Shown here: positions 61,601-64,000 of the stretch, in pieces | How the letters are laid out: each line of letters opens with the position of its first letter | How positions within the stretch are numbered: the first letter of the stretch is position 1 | DNA from: Sarcocystis neurona | Lineage: Eukaryota > Apicomplexa > Conoidasida > Eucoccidiorida > Sarcocystidae | Reading direction: 5' to 3' | DNA: 64,000 nt | Assembly: GCA_000727475.1 (NCBI GenBank) | Contig: KL647327.1 | Location: forward strand, 513,011 to 577,010 | Program-made: the position numbers and the translations under genes | The notes under the pieces: generated by a model | What the model saw: only the letters and a program-made list of their open reading frames with translations | What the model was told of the DNA's origin: nothing | The model's database searches: none

Positions 61601-63889
61601 TCGCGTTGCAAGCATCGAAGCGAAAGGCCTCTGCTGCAGCGGGGCAGCCTTCTCTTCTTCCTCTCCCTCCTCTCCCTCCTCTCCCTCCTCCTCCTGTGAC
61701 CGCCTGCGCCTTCTCCTGACGGTGTCTTGCTGCTGCCGATGCGGCACCTGAGACAGCGAGGGCACCAGTGTCTCCTGTCTCTTCTGGTGTTGCTGAAGCC
61801 GCTGCTCAGGCTGCACAGGCTGCACAGACTGGGACTGCTGCTGCTGCTGCGGGTGCGAGGGGTGCAGCGAGTAATATTTATCTTCGGCAAGTGGGTGACG
61901 CTCTTGCTGCTGCGCCTGGGGGAGTGGCTGCTGCTGATGTTTCTGCGGCTGGTGCTGCTGCTGTACCTGGACCTGCTTCTGTTTCGGGAACTGCAGCTGT
62001 TGCTGCGCGTGGAGGTGCCCGAGCTGCTGCTGCGCCTGAAGCTGCTGCTGCTGCGTGTACAGGTGCGCCTGCTGCTGTTGCGTGTGGAACTGCTGCTGCT
62101 GCTGTTGTATATGGAGTTGCTGTTGCTGCTGGGTGTGGAGCGGCTGCTGCTGCTGCTGCCCCTGCGTGAGTCCTCCGACGTGTAGCTGCTGCTGCTCTTG
62201 CTGCGACGGCCACTGCTGCCGCTGCTGTTGCAGGCAGTGACTCAGAAGCACCCCCGCCTCTACATCTGCGGCGCTCCCTCCTGCTAAACAAGAAAACAGG
62301 AGCGGAGCCCCAGCAACTGCAGCCGCCACGTCGGCAGCTGCAGCAAGAGCGGCGTACTGCGCAGGGTCGATAGGCCCCACAGGGGCGAGGTTCCCATGCT
62401 GCAGCAGCGAGGCTGCTGCAGGCAGGAGCAACTGCGAAGGAAAGCCAGATATAAGTCCTGCTTGCCCTGCAGCTCCTGCTCCTGCTGCTCCTCCTCCCGT
62501 CGCAGCCGGTGCTGCTACACCCCGCGGTGCTGGCACTGCTGCTCCTCCTCCTTTCGCTGCTGCTCCTGCGGCCGGTTGTGCTCCTGAAGCACCTGCTGCC
62601 GCTGAGTTCCCCTCCCCCTGCCGCCTCCGTCCCGGCAGCAAATGCGGCTCCTGCGTCCGCAGCTGCTGCGTGTGCTGTTGTTGCTGCTGCTGCTGCTCAG
62701 CCGTGGTGGCCGCCACCCCCAGAGGCTGCTTTGCTGCTGCTGCGGGGAACGGCCTAACAAGCGATCCACTGCGGCTTCTACTTTCGACGACCAGTGAATT
62801 ATCCGCTGCTGCTGCTGGTGGTCGGTGTGCCAGGTGCGTTTGGCCCGCCCTGCTGCTGCTGCTGCTGTTCTCGGTACTGCTGTTGCTGCTGCTGTCGGCA
62901 CTGCTGCTGTTGTGCATGCTGCTGCTGCTGTCGGTGCTGCTGCTGCTGTTGTGCTGCCTGCTGTCCTTTCTGTGGCCAGTCCCTTCTCCGCTGCCGCTGC
63001 TGCTGCCGAACCAGGCACTTCCTAGATGCTGCTGCTGCTGCTCCTGCTTCGGTACGTCACGCGTAACATATCCATGCGGAGGCTCGTCTCCTGCGCGAGC
63101 AACACGCATCTCCTCCCGTTGCTCCTGCTGCTGTTCCTGCTGCTGTTGCTTCTCTTGGCCCTCTTGCTGCTGCTGGTGGGGCTGCTGCGGCGGCTGGCGG
63201 TGGTGGTGCTGTGGGAGTTGCTGGCGACTTGGCTGCTGCTGCTGCGCAGTACGCTGTTCCCGTCCCAGCTGCTGCAGCCCCCTCTGATGCTGCTGCTGCA
63301 TCTGCTGCTGCTGCGCTCGTCGAGAGGAATGGTAGAGCGCCATAGAAGAGGGCCTGCCCCCAGCAGCAGCAGCGTTGTACGGCAGCATCCTGCCTCGAGG
63401 CAGGACGAGCGGAAAGTGTGTCCCGGCATGTGTGTGCGGTCGAAGAGCAGCAGCGGCAGCAGCGGCGTGTTGAGAAGAACCAGGAGGAGCAGCAGCAGCG
63501 CTGGGTGCTGCAGCTACTACGGCATCGCCGTAGTGTGACGCCGCAGCAGCAGTGCTGCGGGGTGCAGACACAGCGCCAGGACGATGAGGCACAGCACCTG
63601 CAGGAGTACGAGACGTCCCCGCAGCGACCCCAGCTGCTGGTAGAGCCTGGGCTGGTGCAGCAACAGCCACTGCCGACGGCGGCGCAACGGGCAGCGCAGC
63701 AGAAGCAGGACCCTGCGCCGTCAGCGAAGCCGCCGCAGGCGGACAACTAGCAACAGCAGAGGCCGCAACGGGACGACCTTCTGAAGAAGCCGCTGCATCA
63801 CGATTGCGACCGCCAGCACTAGAAGCCGTCGTGTGGGGTGGAGGAGCAGCAGCGCCTTGGGACCTGTCGCCGGCAGCTCCTTGTCTCAT
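58603..63889 (-). CDS. Giant Gln-rich protein with C-terminal OB-fold resembling SOSS-B/hSSB1 (5' partial)
   Basis: The large exon runs from the right edge to 59882 and the last exon is 59124-58603 (TAG). The intron has an excellent donor (CTG|GTGAGC) and acceptor (TCCTGCAG), phase 0. An ATG at 63889 opens 1,336 codons before the donor, but the frame stays open a further 37 codons to the window edge, so the true start may be outside. The first 1,150 residues are low complexity: Ala/Pro, poly-Gln runs, an Asn/Ser stretch (about 290-350), Glu runs, and some constrained patches (LYSLVSPIVGDHPAFPPCYT, RGYYRGKISAGSDACM). From about 1162 the sequence fits an OB-fold: RGLSLLCVVL, HYVVADACAAATLAV, then after a ~95-residue insert LRPGDVVRITGAYTTF, and, across the splice, SGSL-VVALPLG. 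The GDVVRIT..AY..F.G.L pattern is that of hSSB1 (ssDNA-binding subunit of the SOSS repair complex). A further 165 residues end FVLLRFHAD. The homology is inferred by eye. Confidence 0.6.
61600..63480. repeat. Dense CAG/CTG coding tracts
   Basis: Long CTG runs on the plus strand are CAG on the sense strand of the OB-fold gene. They are read chiefly as Gln (Q5-Q8 runs), and in 62.85-63.0 kb they shift frame to AGC (Ser) within the same exon. Short 18-30 base units such as QQQQQLHIQQQ / QQQQFHTQQQ repeat in protein and DNA between about 62.03 and 62.17 kb. Confidence 0.8.
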
Positions 63890-64000
63890 AGAGCCACAGA
63901 AGCCGGCAGACCTGCCTGCTGCTGCGGCTGGAGAAGACGACGGAAAAGGACCAGAGGCAGAGGCAGCAGCAGCAACAGGGGGAGACGCAAAACCCGGGTA

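Noticed and set aside
62055..62240. Cys-rich plus-strand frames (CCCCC runs) across 61.7-63.5 kb
   Set aside because: TGC register of CTG tracts, antisense to the OB-fold gene exon.
1..64000. tRNA, rRNA or organelle-derived insertions
   Set aside because: Scanning by eye for T-loop-like GGTTCRANYCC and for conserved rRNA blocks found nothing; a covariance-model search would be needed to exclude them.

Overview
The window looks like nuclear DNA of a coccidian apicomplexan, most likely Eimeria. The reasons are long CAG/CTG trinucleotide tracts that run through exons and introns alike, multi-exon genes with Gln/Ala/Ser homopolymer runs, TA/TG microsatellites in introns, and an alternation of repeat-rich and repeat-poor stretches tens of kilobases long. 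One gene belongs to the apicomplexan amino-acid transporter family (ApiAT). No bacterial operon, CRISPR array, rRNA or tRNA was seen. The species cannot be fixed by reading alone.

Layout. (1) 1-4.7 kb, minus: an ApiAT-type MFS transporter, three visible exons, 3' end beyond the left edge, with a 0.75-kb polypyrimidine block in an intron. (2) 4.9-13.4 kb: repeat-poor, no convincing gene. (3) 13.46-22.05 kb, minus: one gene of four long exons for a Gln/Ser/Ala-rich protein of about 2,268 residues, all introns in phase 1. (4) 22.1-29.9 kb: mostly repeat-poor, with scattered CTG islands and no supported gene. (5) 29.9-31.3 kb, minus: exons of an unrecognised gene. (6) 31.7-31.9 kb: a 20-bp minisatellite between that gene and the divergent gene to its right. 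(7) 32.4-49.8 kb, plus: a 17-kb gene of about eleven exons for a membrane-anchored RING E3 ligase of MGRN1/MULAN-like type. Its introns hold minisatellites, TA runs, a G-rich array and a degenerate AGT block. (8) 50.4-51.5 kb: an ACT block, the inverted counterpart of the AGT block. (9) 52.9-58.25 kb, plus: candidate exons of an unrecognised Cys-containing protein. (10) 58.6-64 kb, minus: a very large Gln-rich protein whose C-terminal part carries a split OB-fold resembling SOSS-B/hSSB1; its 5' end lies beyond the right edge.

The genes show no shared pathway. What ties the window together is how the repeats are arranged. On the sense strand of each gene, exons tend to carry CAG, read mostly as Gln, Ala or Ser, while intron 3' ends carry CTG tracts that act as pyrimidine-rich leaders to a CAG splice acceptor. 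Exon joins were made by reading frame, splice consensus and phase only; no transcript evidence was available.
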